From contig NZ_SNUW01000008.1 in NCBI RefSeq assembly GCF_004376845.1, forward strand, positions 1 through 64,000: 64,000 nucleotides of DNA, given 5' to 3'. Position numbers and translations under genes: made by a program. The notes below the pieces were generated by a model. The model was given only the letters and a program-made list of their open reading frames with translations, made no database searches and was not told the DNA's origin. Below, in pieces: positions 10,301-19,324 of this stretch (within the stretch, counting starts at the first letter, position 1; the number at the start of each line of letters is the position of its first letter). Source of the stretch: Psychromonas algarum. Lineage in GTDB: Bacteria; Pseudomonadota; Gammaproteobacteria; Enterobacterales; Psychromonadaceae.

Positions 10301-11218
10301 ATGTCCCAATATATTATAAAACGATTATTTGGAACGCTATTAGTGATGTTTATTATATCAATCATAGCGTTTATGTTCGTTCACCTATTGCCAGGTGACC
10401 CAGCTCGTATGATAGCTGGTGAAGATGCTACCGCCCAAGATTTGATTAATATTCGTCACCAATTAGGTTTAGATTTACCTCTTATCCACCAGTTTCATAA
10501 TTTTATTATTAACTTGATGCACTTTGATTTTGGCCAATCAATCATTGTAAATGAGCCTGTGTCAGAACTGATTAGTGAACGTTATAAAGTATCAATTACA
10601 CTTGCGGCATTTAGTTTATGGTTTATTCCATTTGGAATAATACTTGGCATCATTGCAGCAGTATTTAAATCAAAGCTGCCAGACAGATTTAGTATGGTAT
10701 TAGCCGTCTCAGGTATTTCGATTCCAGAGTTTTGGTTAGGGTTAATGCTTATTCAAATTTTTGCAGTTAAACTAGGTTGGTTTAATCCAACAGGATATGA
10801 AACACTTAAAGACTTAGTTTTGCCAGCTATTACGCTTGGAACAATCGGTACAGCAATTATTGCTCGATTTACTCGTTCAGCTTTCTTAGACGTACTATCA
10901 GAAAATTATATTCAAACAGCCAAAGCAAAAGGATTAATGCAATCAAAAGTAATTGTCAATCATGCATTTCGCAATGCGATGTTACCAATAATTACAGTGA
11001 TTGGCTTACAAATTGGTTTTATCCTAAGTGGTTCTATTGTGGTTGAAACTATTTTTGGACTGCCTGCATTAGGCTCATTATTAATTGATTCAGTGAATTC
11101 ACGGGACTACCCTGTCATACAAGCTTTACTTATTTTATATTCATTTCAGTTTGTTATTATTAATTTCCTTGTCGATATTTTATATACCCTCATTAACCCA
11201 CAAGTAAGAATGCAGTAG
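10301..11218 (+). CDS. gsiC: Peptide ABC transporter permease (DppB/GsiC type)
   Basis: 305 aa inner-membrane permease with about six helices. The N-terminus (YIIKRLFGTLLVMFIISIIAF) and the HLLPGDPAR segment are typical of DppB/OppB. The EAA loop that contacts the ATPase is seen as YIQTAKAKGLMQSKVIVNHAFRNA. The next permease begins 8 bp after the stop, sharing a transcript. Family placement is secure; glutathione versus dipeptide specificity cannot be told from sequence. Confidence 0.9.
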   Translation: MSQYIIKRLFGTLLVMFIISIIAFMFVHLLPGDPARMIAGEDATAQDLINIRHQLGLDLPLIHQFHNFIINLMHFDFGQSIIVNEPVSELISERYKVSITLAAFSLWFIPFGIILGIIAAVFKSKLPDRFSMVLAVSGISIPEFWLGLMLIQIFAVKLGWFNPTGYETLKDLVLPAITLGTIGTAIIARFTRSAFLDVLSENYIQTAKAKGLMQSKVIVNHAFRNAMLPIITVIGLQIGFILSGSIVVETIFGLPALGSLLIDSVNSRDYPVIQALLILYSFQFVIINFLVDILYTLINPQVRMQ

Positions 11219-11226
11219 GAGGCATC

Positions 11227-12165
11227 ATGAATAATCAAAAATATTCACTAAAAACACAAGATGCTATCGCTGAAATTGAAGCACCTTCAACAGATAAACA
11301 TACTGAATTATCTAATAATAAAGTAGTGTCACCAACACGAATGTTTTTAGAAAGATTTAAAAGTGAAAGGATGGCCATAGCTGCATTATGTATTTTACTT
11401 TTGTTTATAATATTAGCAATTTTTGCCCCAATATTATTAACTAACACTGCAACAAGCGTCGATTATAACAATGTATTATCATCTCCATCTTGGGCACATT
11501 GGGCCGGTACTGACTCTTATGGACGTGATATTTTTACACGTCTTATCTATGGTGCAAGGATATCTTTAACTGTGGGTTTTGTTTCAGTTAGTATTGGTGC
11601 CGTTATAGGTACATTCCTAGGTATTATCAGTGGTTATCGTGGTGGATGGGTTGATGCTGTTATCATGAGAGCTGCAGATGTACTATTTGCATTCCCTAGT
11701 TTTTTATTAGCGATAGGTATCGTTGCTGTTTTAGGCGGAGGTATTATTAATGTTGTAATAGCTATCGCTATCTTTAGTACGCCGACATTTGCCCGAATTG
11801 TACGTAGTACAACGCTATCTGTTGTAAATAGTCAATATGTTAAAGCAGCAAAAACAATGGGTGCAAGTCACTTTCGAATTATGTTTTTACATATTTTACC
11901 AAGCACTATGAGTAGTGTCATCGTTTACTTTACCATGCGTGTTGGTACATCTGTATTAACAGCAGCTAGTCTTAGCTTTTTAGGCTTAGGGGCTCAACCA
12001 CCATCACCAGAATGGGGAGCAATGCTCGCAGCTAGCCGTGACTTTATGTCTATTGAAGGATTCATGTATTTAACAGTATTCCCTGGCGTTTGTATCTTCT
12101 TAACTGTGCTGTCATGTAATGTTTTAGGTGATGGATTACGTTCAGCATTGGATCCAAAAAATTAA
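11227..12165 (+). CDS. gsiD: Peptide ABC transporter permease (DppC/GsiD type)
   Basis: 312 aa partner of the preceding permease. Seen: a soluble N-terminal tail of about 55 residues, an OppC-type first helix, the segment WAGTDSYGRDIFTRLIYGAR that marks DppC/OppC proteins, and the EAA loop YVKAAKTMGASHFRIMFLHI. A good ribosome site (taggaggcatc) precedes ATG 11227. It completes a full importer: one fused ATPase, one binding protein and two permeases. Confidence 0.9.
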   Translation: MNNQKYSLKTQDAIAEIEAPSTDKHTELSNNKVVSPTRMFLERFKSERMAIAALCILLLFIILAIFAPILLTNTATSVDYNNVLSSPSWAHWAGTDSYGRDIFTRLIYGARISLTVGFVSVSIGAVIGTFLGIISGYRGGWVDAVIMRAADVLFAFPSFLLAIGIVAVLGGGIINVVIAIAIFSTPTFARIVRSTTLSVVNSQYVKAAKTMGASHFRIMFLHILPSTMSSVIVYFTMRVGTSVLTAASLSFLGLGAQPPSPEWGAMLAASRDFMSIEGFMYLTVFPGVCIFLTVLSCNVLGDGLRSALDPKN

Positions 12166-12221
12166 ACTATTTTTACCATACTGTATCTAAAATATGATTG
12201 GTCATATATCGAGGAGTAAAC

Positions 12222-13388
12222 ATGTTTGTATTAATTAAAGGTGCAGAACTTTATTCACCAAGTTCGCAGGGTAAAAAAGATTTACTAATTGCAGGTGGGA
12301 AGATTGTTGCAATAGAAAATGAGATTCAAGAAGCACATATTTATGGTAATTATAAAATAATAGAAGCCAAAGGAAGGCTTGCAGTTCCTGGTTTTGTTGA
12401 CACACATCAGCACTTTATTGGCGGAGGTGGTGAAGGTAGTTTTAAAACTCGGACTCCAGAGTTAACTTTAACTATGCAAACTCTTAATGGTGTAACGACA
12501 GCAATGGGTTTATTGGGTACAGATTCGATGACTCGCCATGTGGAAAGTTTATATGGAAAAACGATGGCATTTCGTGAAGAAGGTATTTCTGCATATATGA
12601 TCACAGGTTCATATTTTATACCCTCCCCAACTATTACCGGTAGTGTTGATAAAGATATTACATTCTTAGAACCTGTAGTTGGTGTGAAATTAGCAATATC
12701 AGATCACCGCGGTGCTTATACGACAGTTGATAATATTGGTGAACTAGTTGCTCAAGTACGTGTCGCAGGTTTATTATCAGGCAAAGCTGGAATAATTACA
12801 CTACATACTGGGTCAGGTAAAAATAAGTTAAATCAAATTTTTGAGCTACTCGAAAAAACAGACTATCAAGCAGAACGATTTGTCCCAACACATATTAATC
12901 GTGCTGATATTTGGGATGATGCAGTTAGACTTGCTAAAATGGGTGCGATTATTGACGGAACAGCAATTAGTAGTAGTGATGGAGGAAAGAATAAAATCAC
13001 TTGTGCAAATGCTACTAAACGCAGTATTGAACAAGGGATTGCTGATAACTTTACATTTAGTTCTGATGCAGGTGGGTCATTACCTGTTTGGGACGAAAGT
13101 CGTTTAAATATTATAGGGATAGGTGTTGGTACTCCAAGCAGTTTGTTAGATGAAGTAAAACGAGGCATTTACGAAGAATCATTAACGCTTCCCGAAATTT
13201 TGAAACCAATCACCGTGAATGCAGCAAGACAACTTGGGTTAAGTGATAGCAAAGGTAAGATTGAAACGGGTTTTGATGCAGATATTCTATTGCTTGATGC
13301 TGAGAGCCTTGATATTACTCATACTATAGCGAATGGAGTGGTGATGGTTGAAAATGGTAAAGCAATAGTGAAAGGCACGTTTGAATAA
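12222..13388 (+). CDS. iadA: Isoaspartyl dipeptidase IadA
   Basis: 388 aa from ATG 12222, chosen for gaggagtaaac just upstream; a longer frame from TTG 12198 has no such site. It hydrolyses beta-aspartyl dipeptides, products of isoaspartate-damaged proteins. Seen: binuclear zinc site of the amidohydrolase fold, with H62xH64 in DTHQHFIGGGGEG, carbamylated lysine K156 (VGVKLAISDHR), H195 (LHTGSGK), H224 (VPTHINR) and catalytic D282 (SSDAGGSLP). These match the IadA ligands in order and spacing. It is cytoplasmic and sits 56 bp after the permease, so imported peptides would be cleaved directly. Confidence 0.93.
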   Translation: MFVLIKGAELYSPSSQGKKDLLIAGGKIVAIENEIQEAHIYGNYKIIEAKGRLAVPGFVDTHQHFIGGGGEGSFKTRTPELTLTMQTLNGVTTAMGLLGTDSMTRHVESLYGKTMAFREEGISAYMITGSYFIPSPTITGSVDKDITFLEPVVGVKLAISDHRGAYTTVDNIGELVAQVRVAGLLSGKAGIITLHTGSGKNKLNQIFELLEKTDYQAERFVPTHINRADIWDDAVRLAKMGAIIDGTAISSSDGGKNKITCANATKRSIEQGIADNFTFSSDAGGSLPVWDESRLNIIGIGVGTPSSLLDEVKRGIYEESLTLPEILKPITVNAARQLGLSDSKGKIETGFDADILLLDAESLDITHTIANGVVMVENGKAIVKGTFE

Positions 13389-13625
13389 CTTATTAAACTA
13401 ACGAGCTGCATAAACTCCAATCGTTAGTTAGAGCACTAATCTTAGAGTTTTATGCCAAATATCCAAAGATCGGTTAAGTGAATATTTGAATGTATTAGAA
13501 AGGTTAATAGGTATTAACTATAAATTTAGTTATATGCACTCAAATTAACGTAGAAAGATACTATTGGTTAGTAACTCATAAATATATTACAAATAATTGT
13601 TTAAGTAAAAACAAAGGGTGAAATT

Positions 13626-14546
13626 ATGACGTATGCATTAGCTATTCATGGTGGTGCTGGCACGATTGATAAATCAAAAATGAGTCCTCAACTTGAAAAA
13701 GAATATATTAAAGGATTAGAAGACGCCATATATGCCGGGGAAAAGATATTAAAAAATAACGGTTCTGCAATAGATGCGGTTTGTGCAGCTGTTTGTGTTC
13801 TTGAAGATCATCCATTATTTAATGCTGGCAGAGGAGCTGTATTTACCAGTAATGGTACTCATGAAATGGATGCGGCACTGATGGATGGGAAAGATCAGAA
13901 TGTAGGCGCAGTAGCTGGTGCCTTTGGACCTAAAAACCCCATTTTATTAGCAAGAAAAGTCATGGAAGAAACAGACCATGCTTTTATCATTGGTGATACG
14001 TTGAATGATATAGCTAATTCACATAATTTAGTAATTAAACCGAAAGAATACTTCTTTACTCAACAACGTTGGGATGCTTTGCAAGAAACGTTGAAATTAA
14101 AACAGGAAGGTAAAGTATCGGATGATCCCGCAGTACGTCATGGAACAGTAGGTGCTGTTGCGTTAGATGAAAAAGGGAATGTTGCGGCAGCTACGTCGAC
14201 CGGTGGAATGACGGGGAAATTACCTGGCAGGGTTGGTGATAGCCCAGTGATAGGTGGAGGGACCTTTGCTAGTAATCAAACTTGTGCTGTTTCAGCTACA
14301 GGTTATGGAGAGATTTTTATGAGGTATACAGCCGCTGCAGATGTATCATCAAGAATGAAATTTTTAAATGAAGATGTACAAACAGCTGCTACTCATATCG
14401 TTATGGAAGAGTTACTGCCTAATGATGGTACTGGTGGACTGATTGCAGTGGATATTTATGGTAATATTTCTATGCCATTTAATTCATCTGGAATGTACCG
14501 TGCGAGCGTAAGCTCCAAATCTGATTTAGTTGTCGCAATATTCTAA
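13626..14546 (+). CDS. iaaA: Isoaspartyl aminopeptidase / plant-type asparaginase
   Basis: 306 aa Ntn-hydrolase of the IaaA (EcAIII) family, which cuts itself into alpha and beta chains and then removes N-terminal beta-aspartyl residues or deaminates asparagine. Seen: IHGGAGTI start, the acidic stretch GTHEMDAALMDG, and the autocleavage site RHGT, giving nucleophile T174, followed by the substrate loop GGMTGKLPGRVGD and GTGGLIAVD. No signal peptide. The 237-bp gap from iadA leaves room for its own promoter. In E. coli iaaA heads the gsiABCD cluster; here the order is gsiABCD-iadA-iaaA. Confidence 0.93.
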   Translation: MTYALAIHGGAGTIDKSKMSPQLEKEYIKGLEDAIYAGEKILKNNGSAIDAVCAAVCVLEDHPLFNAGRGAVFTSNGTHEMDAALMDGKDQNVGAVAGAFGPKNPILLARKVMEETDHAFIIGDTLNDIANSHNLVIKPKEYFFTQQRWDALQETLKLKQEGKVSDDPAVRHGTVGAVALDEKGNVAAATSTGGMTGKLPGRVGDSPVIGGGTFASNQTCAVSATGYGEIFMRYTAAADVSSRMKFLNEDVQTAATHIVMEELLPNDGTGGLIAVDIYGNISMPFNSSGMYRASVSSKSDLVVAIF

Positions 14547-14692
14547 TAAATATCTAAATTTATAGAAGCACTTTCGGTACCCTTTAACATTACCTAAGAG
14601 TTACAGTAGCAGTGTAAGCTGTTCTGTAACCCCTACCCCACCTAGTTCTAGCAATAAGATTTTGTCATAGTACCTTTTTCAACAAAGGTAAT

Positions 14693-14850
14693 ATGAATCA
14701 ATCAGCAAAATACCAAAACTGGTCACTTATTATTGAAGAACACAAGCAAAGTCAGTTTCTATTAAAAACTTTTGTCAGCAGCAAGACTTCAGTTACCAAA
14801 TATTTTACTATGATTCAAAATGGTATTGTCAACTTATCGATCTGAACCAA
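14693..14850 (+). pseudogene. IS66-family accessory ORF remnant
   Basis: ATG 14693 opens MNQSAKYQNWSLIIEEHKQS; after a frameshift near 14770 the other frame reads FCQQQDFSYQIFYYDSKW. Together they resemble the small IS66 TnpA protein (W...I...S..S...FC....S..TFYYW.K). No TnpB or TnpC remains nearby. The 145 bp between iaaA and this remnant show nothing else recognised. Confidence 0.5.
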
Positions 14851-15037
14851 GTAATTTTGGCCAAATCCTCCTTAAGCTAAATTTTGGAGACAACTACCCC
14901 TATTCCATTCTATAAATAATCGATCACTGAAAAAGTGATGATGTTTCGCTTGCATTAAATTACGCACAGGTTGAAATAAGTTATTAATCACAGCATGGCA
15001 ACTCAAAAAACGTTAAGCTTATCCGTCACATTTAAAC
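14851..15037 (-). other. Degraded coding-like sequence, unidentified
   Basis: On the minus strand, about 14895-14995 reads INNLFQPVRNLMQAKHHHFF and continues FSDRLFIEW, protein-like but with no start or intact end. It is not assigned to a family. It lies between two IS remnants and is probably debris of an inserted or disrupted gene. Confidence 0.35.
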
Positions 15038-15181
15038 TGCTCTTCCCCCCTACTTTGTAGACATTTTATTTTTTATAATAGACATAGATCACATTCAAGT
15101 TTACGATATGCAACATCTGCTTTAAGGAATCAGCAGTTAATTAAAAATAGATAACTCCATTTTTAAAAAAGAGGAAGATCA
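15038..15181. mobile_element. 144-bp remnant or miniature of the IS3-type element
   Basis: The left end, tgctcttccccc followed by tactttgtagaca, nearly equals the complement of the IS3 right end at 101-127. The right end, ggaagatca at 15173-15181, equals the last bases of that element. The ends therefore form imperfect terminal inverted repeats around 144 bp without coding content. It is either an internally deleted copy or a MITE mobilised by the same transposase. Confidence 0.6.
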
Positions 15182-15377
15182 GTCTACTAACGGCTTAGTC
15201 TCACTTTGTTCAATATATTAGCCAACAATTGTTCATATCTTCATAAAATAAGTTTAAATACTGACTCATATTTTAAATGTTAATATCTATTCAACGCACC
15301 AAAGCTGACACGAGGAGCTTGCCGGTTTTGTGCCAAATTAAATAATCTTTGTTCGTTAAATTAAGCTGAAGAATTCT
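15182..15377. other. Intergenic, presumed promoter region of the ModF-like gene
   Basis: AT-rich with no frame or structure recognised. The start codon at 15378 is preceded by gctgaagaattct, a weak ribosome site. Confidence 0.4.
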
Positions 15378-16757
15378 ATGATAAATATTGTAAATTTTGT
15401 GCATGACAAATTAACTATTAATAATTGGCAAGTTAATAAAAATGAAAGTTGGTGTGTATTAGGCCGCAATGGTTCAGGTAAACAATATATTAATCAACTA
15501 TTAACTGGTGACTTTGAACCAACCTCCTCAGAACAGTTAGTCTTACCTCAAAAAAATAAAGTCGGTATGATCTCCTTTAAAGCTCAGCAAGAAACTTATG
15601 AAAATGAGTTAATTATTGATGCAACAGATTATGCAGATGTAAGTGAAGTTGGTACTAAAGCAAAAGAATTTCTACCAGAAGATAAATGGCAAGATCCGCT
15701 AATTAGTGAGTTTGGTTTAAGTCATCGTCTTGATACTGGCTACTTGCAATTAAGTACGGGTGAAAGTAGAAAGCTTTTAATTTTACAAGCTATCTTTAGT
15801 GGTGTAGAAATTCTTGTTTGTGACAACCCTTTTGACAGTTTAGATATTGCATCTTGTGAAGCGTTATCTAATGCATTGGACCGTTTATCAAAAACGGGAA
15901 TTACCATCATACTGATGCTAAGTAACCGCCAAGATATTCCAGAATGGTGTACTAATATCGCATTTATTGAACGAGGACAATTTACTGTTATTGGTCAATT
16001 AGAAGATAATGAAACCAAAAAACAATTAGATGTTCTGCTTACACCAACTCCAGATAATACTGAGTGGCCTGAAAATATACAGCAGCTATCTGACTTTAAA
16101 GACCCTTATTTAGTTAAATTAACAAAAGGCACCGTACACTATAACGGAGTCAATGTTTTTGAAGATTTAGACGTTGCGATCAACCCCTTACAACATACTT
16201 TAATCACCGGGGCGAACGGCAGCGGGAAATCAACATTAATGCAATTAATTACTGGTGATTGTCCACAATGTTACAGCAATGATATTCATGTACTGGGTTA
16301 TAAAAGAGGTTCCGGTGAAAGTATTTGGGAGCTTAAAAAGCAGATGGGTATTGTGAGTGCTGAATTACACAGGCAATATCGTGTAAATGGTGAGTTGTTA
16401 ACTGTTGTGCTTTCTGGATTTTATGACTCAATTGGTATGTATCAGCAAGCGACACCAGCTGAAATTAAAATTGCCCGTCAATGGTTAGACAAAGTGGGAT
16501 TGTTAGCTCAAGAGCATACTCTATTTAAGAGCTTAAGTTATGGTGAACAAAGACTTGTTTTAATTTTAAGAGCGCTTGTTAAGTCTCCTTATTTAATCAT
16601 TCTAGATGAACCGACACAAGGTTTAGATGAACTAAATAGACATAGAATACTTAACTTCTTAGAGCATTTAGAGCAGCAAAAACACAGTACCATGTTATTA
16701 GTAAGTCATCGCCGAGATGAGTTTTTAGCTTTATTTAAACAACATATTAAGCTTTAA
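15378..16757 (+). CDS. modF: ModF-like protein with two ABC ATPase domains
   Basis: 459 aa, slightly shorter than E. coli ModF (PhrA, about 490 aa). Two ABC domains lie in tandem with no membrane segment. The first has GRNGSGKQ (29-36), where Gln replaces the usual Ser/Thr after the Walker lysine; signature LSTGESRK; and a weak Walker B ILVCDNPFDSLD, in which Asn replaces the catalytic Glu. The second is canonical: GANGSGKST (about 275), LSYGEQRL, LIILDEPTQGLD and VSHRRDE. So the first site is probably poor in hydrolysis. ModF is linked to molybdate operons elsewhere, but no other mod gene is nearby and its role is unclear. Confidence 0.8.
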   Translation: MINIVNFVHDKLTINNWQVNKNESWCVLGRNGSGKQYINQLLTGDFEPTSSEQLVLPQKNKVGMISFKAQQETYENELIIDATDYADVSEVGTKAKEFLPEDKWQDPLISEFGLSHRLDTGYLQLSTGESRKLLILQAIFSGVEILVCDNPFDSLDIASCEALSNALDRLSKTGITIILMLSNRQDIPEWCTNIAFIERGQFTVIGQLEDNETKKQLDVLLTPTPDNTEWPENIQQLSDFKDPYLVKLTKGTVHYNGVNVFEDLDVAINPLQHTLITGANGSGKSTLMQLITGDCPQCYSNDIHVLGYKRGSGESIWELKKQMGIVSAELHRQYRVNGELLTVVLSGFYDSIGMYQQATPAEIKIARQWLDKVGLLAQEHTLFKSLSYGEQRLVLILRALVKSPYLIILDEPTQGLDELNRHRILNFLEHLEQQKHSTMLLVSHRRDEFLALFKQHIKL

Positions 16758-16841
16758 ATTAGTTGGATTGGTAGCATAAGCTTTATGCTGCCAATCAGAT
16801 ATTTAATAACCTAGAACCTCGCTATAAAATACAATCTATCA

Positions 16842-17465
16842 TTAAACTTGATTAATCAATTCAGACATATGCCTTACTTGCATTGAAGCTAATGCATTCT
16901 TTTCTAAAGCATCGGGCGCATAATAAATACTCTTCATGTTAGCGGCATTTGCAGCTTGTAATCCAACCACACTATCTTCAATAACACTGCATTTTTCAGG
17001 TGCTACGTTCATTGCTTTAGCTGCATGTAAAAATAACCCAGGTTCAGGTTTCCAAGAACCGACTTCATGAGCACTGAAAATATGCTCATCATTAAAATAT
17101 TTATCCAACCCTGTGACTTTAAGTGCATGTTTTATTTTAATTCTCGGGGCCGATGAAGCAATACAAATTGGTACCGTTAATGATTCAATTAATTCAATGA
17201 CACCTTCATTCGCTTTTAAATGCTGTTCAAAAAGTGCATTTACTTTTTGGCGGTATTCCGCTTCAAAGGAAGCGTGGAAGCTTGTTGCAAACTTTTTTTC
17301 TAACGCTTTGATAATGATATCAAGTTTAACACCTCGATATTGCGAGACCAATTCCTCTGCATTAACTATCAACCCCATTTCAGCTAATTGTTGTTCCATC
17401 CCTAAATTACAAAGATATTCACTGTCAACTAATGTGCCATCGCAATCAAAAATAATTAAATCCAT
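16842..17465 (-). CDS. HAD-family phosphatase (YieH / beta-PGM type)
   Basis: 207 aa from the ATG at 17465, chosen because it opens the HAD domain and has gaggga upstream; the frame extends 14 codons further. Seen: motif I DCDGTLVDSE (nucleophile Asp and acid/base Asp), motif II IASSAPR, motif III lysine in SWKPEPGLFLHAA, and motif IV IEDSVVG. A helical cap lies between I and II. It removes phosphate from a small metabolite; E. coli YieH acts on 6-phosphogluconate and is the closest match recalled. It is transcribed towards the ModF-like gene. Confidence 0.85.
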   Translation of the reverse strand: MDLIIFDCDGTLVDSEYLCNLGMEQQLAEMGLIVNAEELVSQYRGVKLDIIIKALEKKFATSFHASFEAEYRQKVNALFEQHLKANEGVIELIESLTVPICIASSAPRIKIKHALKVTGLDKYFNDEHIFSAHEVGSWKPEPGLFLHAAKAMNVAPEKCSVIEDSVVGLQAANAANMKSIYYAPDALEKNALASMQVRHMSELINQV

Positions 17466-17788
17466 ATATCCCTCATTAGCCATAATGCTCAAATACAATA
17501 TATTCATGTTTATGCTGGAGATATAAAACTAACATTAATATCACATTAACAAAATCATTTAATCAATCTACGAGCAGTCAGCTTTTAATAAAAAGCAGAT
17601 TGAAATACAGCAACTTCAGTCTGGTTTATCAGACCTACTTAACACTTTTTAAAGCACCTCTTTAGAAAATAAATAATACTCATTTTTCTCCATATTTTTT
17701 GCACAATATACACTTATGATTCACAACATGAAGTCACAACAACGACTCAAAAAAACAACGTTAGGCTGATACTATAAAAGGAATTTAT
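17466..17788. other. Intergenic gap between divergent genes
   Basis: 323 bp of AT-rich DNA that must hold the start signals of the phosphatase (minus) and the YHYH lipoprotein (plus). The latter has aaaagga before ATG 17789. No operator, RNA or further gene was recognised. Confidence 0.5.
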
Positions 17789-18802
17789 ATGAAAAAAGAG
17801 CTTTCAGTCATTGTATTAGTTGCAGGTTTAACTGCCTGTGGGACACATACGCATTCACATTCACATTCACATTCACATTCACATTCAAGTGATGATAAAA
17901 GTCATCACCACACAGAACATAGTAATGAGCAAGCCACAGATATAACCGATGCTATTTTCACTAGCCGTGCGACCAATTGTTCTGAATATGTAAACAATTA
18001 TGTTTCTAGCGCTAAAGATATTAATGAAGATACTTTATATTCAGGTAACTTAAAAATCACATTAGAAAATGGCAAATGTATCTTTTCTACTAATGCGATC
18101 CCTAATCATGATTTTAACGATGGTAAGTCAACATTTCACAATAAAGTCTCGGAACAAAACATTACTTACTCCATCTCACAAAGTCCTTCTATGAACACTC
18201 ATGTTACAGAGTTAAGTCTCCGTACTGACAATGCGATCTTTTTAAATGGCGTTAAATTAGATTTATTAGCCGCAGGTTGTTTCGGGGTAGGCAATGGATT
18301 TATTGGTTGTAATAACGACAAACAACCATTTAGATTTGATCCTATGTCACCATTAAATAGTTTCCGTACTGACTCTCATAATGCACATACTCAACCTGAT
18401 GGCACTTATCACTATCATGGTAATCCGTTAGCAATGTTTTCTGCTAATAAAAATGTAGTTTCTCCCGTGATCGGTTTTGCAGCAGATGGTTATCCTATTT
18501 ATGGCAGTTATTTTGACGATAGTGGCACCATAAGAAAAGCTAAATCAAGCTATGTCCTGAAAAATAACAAAGGCCCAAGAGTAGATGTGAAATTTGCTGG
18601 TAAAAATTATTCACCAGGTGGTTTATACGATGGTATGTATATCGATGATTTTGAGTATAAAGAATCATCAGGCGACTTAGATGAATGTAATGGTATGGTG
18701 GTCAATGGCAACTATGGATATTATGTGACAGATGCCTACCCTTGGATCTTAAAATGTTTTAAAGGTACACCTGATAGTAGCTTTAATAAAAGACGTCGCT
18801 AG
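17789..18802 (+). CDS. His-rich YHYH-domain lipoprotein
   Basis: 337 aa. Seen: signal peptide ending in lipobox LTAC (lipidated Cys at 17), then a His-Ser run (HSHSHSHSHS) and HHHTEH, then a domain with the diagnostic DGTYHYHGNP and FAADGYPIYG, and SPGGLYDG, typical of YHYH proteins (PF14240). It is probably anchored to a periplasm-facing or surface membrane. The His-rich tail suggests binding of zinc, copper or nickel, but that is inferred; the family's function is not known to me. Six cysteines in the mature domain may form disulfides. The gene is alone and ends at a strong hairpin. Confidence 0.8.
   Translation: MKKELSVIVLVAGLTACGTHTHSHSHSHSHSHSSDDKSHHHTEHSNEQATDITDAIFTSRATNCSEYVNNYVSSAKDINEDTLYSGNLKITLENGKCIFSTNAIPNHDFNDGKSTFHNKVSEQNITYSISQSPSMNTHVTELSLRTDNAIFLNGVKLDLLAAGCFGVGNGFIGCNNDKQPFRFDPMSPLNSFRTDSHNAHTQPDGTYHYHGNPLAMFSANKNVVSPVIGFAADGYPIYGSYFDDSGTIRKAKSSYVLKNNKGPRVDVKFAGKNYSPGGLYDGMYIDDFEYKESSGDLDECNGMVVNGNYGYYVTDAYPWILKCFKGTPDSSFNKRRR
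17852..17887 (+). repeat. Six tandem copies of cattca within the lipoprotein gene
   Basis: An uninterrupted hexamer array encodes alternating His and Ser. Because the unit is six bases, slippage would change the length of the His-Ser run by two residues at a time without breaking the frame. Confidence 0.9.
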
Positions 18803-18830
18803 TTTTTGTTTCTAATTTAGAAACAGCACT

Positions 18831-18873
18831 CCAGTCATCATACTGACCAAGCGGTATGATGACTGGAATTGCA
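18831..18873 (+). terminator. Terminator of the YHYH lipoprotein gene
   Basis: ccagtcatcatac (18831-18843) and gtatgatgactgg (18854-18866) form a perfect 13-bp stem, then aattgcatttttt. It starts 29 bp after the stop. Confidence 0.85.
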
Positions 18874-18884
18874 TTTTTTGTTTA

Positions 18885-19063
18885 TTAAGCCCTTTTCTCA
18901 CCAATCTCAATCATTGTTTCTTCAAACGTTGCTAATACTTCTAAATCATCTTGCTCTATTAAGCGTGTTTTTTCCAGCTACCACGTGCAAACCATAAGAC
19001 TGAAATAACCGCAATCAGTGCATTAGTCACAGTAAACGACACCCAAATACCTTGTTCTTGTAA
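18885..19063 (-). pseudogene. C-terminal remnant of a MATE-type efflux pump
   Basis: The minus strand reads GIWVSFTVTNALIAVISVLW then FARGSWKK, the last helix and basic tail of a MATE/NorM transporter. It changes frame to continue LIEQDDLEVLATFEETMIEI and stops at 18885. No upstream part of the pump exists. The DNA from 19064 to 19324 holds nothing recognised. Confidence 0.65.
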
Positions 19064-19324
19064 ATTGCAGTCACGAACTAGAGACTCAATAGCTTTATGA
19101 ACGAGGAAGGTGCGTTATCTTAATAGATACTTTATATCCATATAAAATTTGTCAATACTATGTAAATCAGACACTTAAGTTTTTAATTTCTTAGCATCTG
19201 ATATAAGAGGAGTAGATATGAAAGCATAGATAGTTAAAGAGGTAACATTTATAAGCTCTTAATATTGAAGATAAATGATTTTAAAAAAATACTGTTTTAG
19301 AGATCAGTCGTTAAAGTTAACTTA

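Noticed and set aside
12841-13168. Overlapping frames on both strands within iadA
   Set aside because: They lie wholly inside a well-conserved enzyme gene, have no ribosome sites and no family resemblance.
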